A DNA stretch of 44,308 bases from Kiritimatiellia bacterium. GTDB lineage: Bacteria > Verrucomicrobiota > Kiritimatiellia > RFP12 > UBA1067. Numbering within the stretch: position 1 is the first letter of the stretch; each line of letters opens with the position of its first letter. The notes under the pieces were generated by a model that was not told the origin of the DNA, ran no database searches, and saw only the letters and a list, made by a program, of their open reading frames with translations. Position numbers and translations under genes: made by a program. The stretch is taken from positions 1 to 44,308 of the forward strand of contig JAFSTA010000199.1 in NCBI GenBank assembly GCA_017450695.1. Direction: 5' to 3'. Shown here piece by piece: positions 42,042 to 44,308 of the stretch.

Positions 42042-42071
42042 ATCTTACCACATAGGATTGACGAAAGGCAA
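42042..42071 (-). promoter_or_regulatory. Putative promoter of the structured RNA/SUMF1-fold gene
   Basis: On the minus strand TTGCCT (revcomp of 42066-42071), an 18-bp spacer, then TAAGAT (revcomp of 42042-42047) preceded by TGG, giving an extended -10 TGGTAAGAT. Transcription would start near 42035, leaving a leader of about 330 nt before the SUMF1-fold start codon. Confidence 0.45.
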
Positions 42072-42101
42072 GAAAGGATTTTTCAATTTTCTTGTCGGCT
42101 C

Positions 42102-42126
42102 GTAGAACGGGCTGCCAGCCCGTTCC
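42102..42126. repeat. Palindrome GTAGAACGGGCTG/CCAGCCCGTTC
   Basis: An inverted repeat of 8-9 bp with a short loop, almost identical to 41788-41813 on the opposite side of the RNA candidate. It is of the same family as the double hairpin at 35185-35233. Confidence 0.6.
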
Positions 42127-42283
42127 AGACATGAATACTGAACGCACAAGCTGCGTATTGGTTATAAGTTGGCATATTAGGCATTGCGGTCGCGATAGCG
42201 CGCACCCCTCCCGATCTCGCGCACCTTGCGGACTTTGCACGAGTCAAATTTATCCTCCTGTACGTTCACACGGAAGGTAGAAA

Positions 42284-42437
42284 GGAAACAACGGGAACAA
42301 CTTCAAAGACAACTGTCATTGGACGCGCGGGCTAACCCACCCGCGCCTATTACAAAATTTAGCTGTCGGCTGAACGCGGGCGGGTTAGCCCGCGTACCTT
42401 CTACAGGGTTGTTCTCGATGTTGTTTCTGTTGTTTCC
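42284..42437. mobile_element. MITE-like element, about 154 bp, with 30-bp imperfect terminal inverted repeats
   Basis: The arms at 42284-42313 and 42408-42437 are inverted copies matching at 24 of 30 positions. Inside lies a longer palindrome (42326-42345 with 42375-42394, about 20 bp with one mismatch), centred on CGCGGGCTAACCC and its complement. A solo arm is at 9228-9257. No transposase or target-site duplication was found. Confidence 0.5.
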
Positions 42438-42828
42438 AAATCCTTCCCGTCTCGACGTATCGGTCGCGACGGGGCGTGACCAATCTTCGCGTCCTTTGTG
42501 GACTTCGCGCCGTCGCTTGAGAGAAAAACCGGCTGTGAAAGGCGCTGACGCGCACCAAGAAAAAAGAGCAGGAGGTAGGGAAAATTAAATCGCTGCACTT
42601 TGAAATGGTTTATTTGACCGCATGTCGCGTGTCCTTGGGTAGGTGCGACGGGAAGGGACGAAAGGGACAAAAGCGACATGCGCGACGACTTTCCGACTCG
42701 CGCCTGTCCGTGTCCCTTACTTTTCAGACTCCCGCCTTTCAGCTGGCGTGAAGCACCTTTCGCGGTAAATTCCGTGCGTTCCGTGGTTCAAATTGTCCAG
42801 CAACGGAATCCGCGTCTGCATTTTGCAA
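42438..42828. other. Intergenic repeats upstream of the CE15 gene
   Basis: No gene seen. It contains a GGTCGCGACGGGGCGTGACC palindrome (about 42463-42482), a cttcgcgtcctttgtgg-type phrase (42486-42515), the CAGCTGGCGTGAAGCAC module (42739-42755) and the composite module at 42768-42812 that also precedes the esterase at 7.7 kb. Confidence 0.5.
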
Positions 42829-42857
42829 TTGGAATACGGCGGGATTTGTGCGATACT
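42829..42857 (+). promoter_or_regulatory. Promoter of the CE15-type gene
   Basis: TTGGAA at 42829-42834, a 17-bp spacer, GATACT at 42852-42857. Each box matches the sigma-70 consensus at about four of six positions. A GGAAGGAG ribosome-binding site follows at 42874-42880 before the ATG at 42888. Confidence 0.5.
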
Positions 42858-42887
42858 GTTGCCTTTGCAACGGGAAGGAGCGATTTT

Positions 42888-44308
42888 ATGAAATGGATTT
42901 TTTTGGCAACGGCGGGTGTTTCTCTTTCGCTTTTCGGCGCGACGAATCAACTTTCGGTGGCGCCTGTTCAGCCGCTTCCGGAACCGGAGAACGTGCCGGA
43001 ATTACTGGTTACGTCCAATGGACAGAAGGTGACATCGGTTGCCGCATGGGAGAAATCACGCCGCCCTGAATTGCTCCAGACTTTTGAGACGGAAGTTTTC
43101 GGCGTCCGTCCGTCGGTCACGCCCAAACTGAAATTCACGGTCGTTGCAGAGGATGCCAACGCGGTCGATGGCACAGCGTTGCTGAAACGCGTGAAGATCA
43201 CCTACACCGGTCCTTACGGCGAACGTGATTTCGTCGCAACCGCGTTTTTCCCGAAGAACGCGAAAGGTCCATCTCCGGTTTTCGTCTATCTCGCCTTCCC
43301 TCGTGACGGGATCAATTCACACCGCAGCGCAGGCGACGCCCAAGAACAGACCAGCCAACTTGAAGAGCGCTGGCCCGTGAAGAAGATGATCAACCGGGGG
43401 TTCGCCACCGTCGCGTTCCGCTGCACCGATGTCGCGGATGACGATTTCGACGGTTTCAACGCGGGTGTTTATCCGATTCTGCAGAAGCCCTCCGATCGCA
43501 CGGAGACGAGCTGGGGGGCGATCAGTGCGTGGGCGTGGGGCGCAAGCCGCGTGGCGGACTGGCTGGAGACGGAACCGCTGGCGGACAAGGCTCATCTTGC
43601 AGTTGTGGGTCTCTCGCGCCTTGGGAAGGCCGCGCTTTGGGCGGGCGCGACGGACACGCGTTTCGCGCTCACCTGTTCGGCTTGTTCCGGATGCTGCGGA
43701 GCCAAGTTGAACCACATCGAACTCGACAGGATCCGGCCCGGATACGGCGACGAGCACATCGCGCGTATCCTCCGTTTCCGTCACTGGTTTTCGCGGAGGT
43801 TCGACAAGTACCGCGGGAAGGACATGGAGCTGCCGTTCGACCAGCACCAGTTGATCGCGTTGTGCGCCCCTCGCCTCGTCTCGATCTCTTCGGGTTCGGA
43901 GGATCCGGGCGCCGGACCGCTTGGTGAATACTGGGCGGCGCGTCTCGCCTCCCCCGCATGGGAACTCTACGGGAAGAAGGGGTTGGTTTCGCATGATTTT
44001 CCCGCACCGGAACGGCTCTTGGGGAATGGTTCGATCTCTTACCACATTCGCAAAGGACCACACGGCCTGATCTATTCCGACTGGGAACGCTTCATGACGT
44101 TCGCAGAAGACAATGGTTGGATGGCGGAGAAAACATGCGGCGGCGGTCGTCACGCATTTCTCCAGCGCATGATGGAGAAAGCCGCCGCGCTCGGGATGAA
44201 AACAGCATACTTCGAGAATCCGAGTGGACTCACACCTCGATCACGCGCCTCTGCGAACGACCTGCTAAAACTCGGCCTCGCCTGTGCCCGCCATCCGGTT
44301 TTCTCGAA
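42888..44308 (+). CDS. Secreted CE15-type glucuronoyl esterase fused to a partial S11 peptidase segment (3' end cut)
   Basis: The frame is open from the ATG to the window end (over 470 codons). A signal peptide (MKWIFLATAGVSLSLFG-like) is followed by a glucuronoyl-esterase domain: the nucleophile motif GLSRLGKAALWAGATDTRF has Ser in GLSRLGK, and a late His lies in RKGPHGLIYSDWERF. CE15 enzymes cleave esters between 4-O-methyl-glucuronoxylan and lignin. From about codon 412 the same frame reads AFLQRMMEKAAALGMKTAYF, ENPSGLTPRSRASANDL, like the middle of S11 D-Ala-D-Ala carboxypeptidases, without the SxxK and SxN Ser residues. AAGGAG precedes the ATG by eight bases. It is partial at the 3' end. 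Confidence 0.8.
   Translation, partial: MKWIFLATAGVSLSLFGATNQLSVAPVQPLPEPENVPELLVTSNGQKVTSVAAWEKSRRPELLQTFETEVFGVRPSVTPKLKFTVVAEDANAVDGTALLKRVKITYTGPYGERDFVATAFFPKNAKGPSPVFVYLAFPRDGINSHRSAGDAQEQTSQLEERWPVKKMINRGFATVAFRCTDVADDDFDGFNAGVYPILQKPSDRTETSWGAISAWAWGASRVADWLETEPLADKAHLAVVGLSRLGKAALWAGATDTRFALTCSACSGCCGAKLNHIELDRIRPGYGDEHIARILRFRHWFSRRFDKYRGKDMELPFDQHQLIALCAPRLVSISSGSEDPGAGPLGEYWAARLASPAWELYGKKGLVSHDFPAPERLLGNGSISYHIRKGPHGLIYSDWERFMTFAEDNGWMAEKTCGGGRHAFLQRMMEKAAALGMKTAYFENPSGLTPRSRASANDLLKLGLACARHPVFS

Noticed and set aside
41833-42240. 135-residue minus-strand open reading frame over the RNA candidate
   Set aside because: No signal or recognisable motif, no ribosome-binding site at its start, and it runs over helices and a palindromic repeat.

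Overview
This window looks like a chromosomal stretch of an anaerobic, polysaccharide-degrading bacterium, most likely of the PVC superphylum (Kiritimatiellota, Verrucomicrobiota or Lentisphaerota). The placement is an inference from gene content. It carries several secreted carbohydrate-active enzymes (GH31, GH92, a beta-helix protein, a CE15-type esterase), HydF, Rnf subunits, a decarboxylating malic enzyme, a 3,000-residue mosaic surface protein and a SUMF1-fold secreted protein. No rRNA, tRNA, CRISPR array or transposase was found. Almost all genes are on the minus strand; only the esterase at 7.7 kb and the truncated CE15 gene at the right end are on plus.

Layout. 0-3.2 kb: a Dabb protein, a 3-methyladenine DNA glycosylase, and a three-gene operon of metal ABC ATPase, ABC-3 permease and a small secreted Cys-Cys protein. 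3.9-7 kb: a lipoprotein and a tandem AAA+ ATPase. 7.7-9 kb: a secreted esterase. 9.6-14.5 kb: a DnaA with a duplicated N-terminal domain, DedA, a BtuD/FecE-type ATPase, a secreted alkaline-phosphatase-superfamily enzyme and a RadC-type MPN protein. 14.7-17.1 kb: an NgoMIV-type restriction-modification pair. 17.4-21.4 kb: an rnfD-rnfG-hydF operon ending in an unknown secreted protein. 21.7-30 kb: malic enzyme and three secreted carbohydrate-active or beta-helix proteins. 30.3-39.5 kb: the giant mosaic protein. 39.5-41.7 kb: a four-helix-bundle/zinc-finger protein and a SUMF1-fold protein. 41.8-42.1 kb: a candidate structured RNA. 42.9 kb to the end: a CE15-like esterase whose reading frame runs into a piece of an S11 D-Ala-D-Ala carboxypeptidase.

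The most unusual signal is repeat biology. Intergenic DNA is a patchwork of short dispersed modules: REP-like hairpins, a MITE-like element and phrases related to simple-sequence repeats. Seven arrays share a 10-bp period with unit NNTCGANNGC. Several of these repeats lie inside genes in frame, including the DNA that encodes the signal peptides of the giant protein and of the SUMF1-fold protein. The segment at 41.83-42.05 kb can form long, mutually exclusive helices upstream of the SUMF1-fold gene and has no matching family that I recognise.

Functionally, the Rnf, HydF and malic enzyme genes point to fermentative, hydrogen- and ferredoxin-linked metabolism. The secreted hydrolases, each apparently with its own promoter, point to use of complex glycans such as mannose-containing glycans and glucuronoxylan-type esters.
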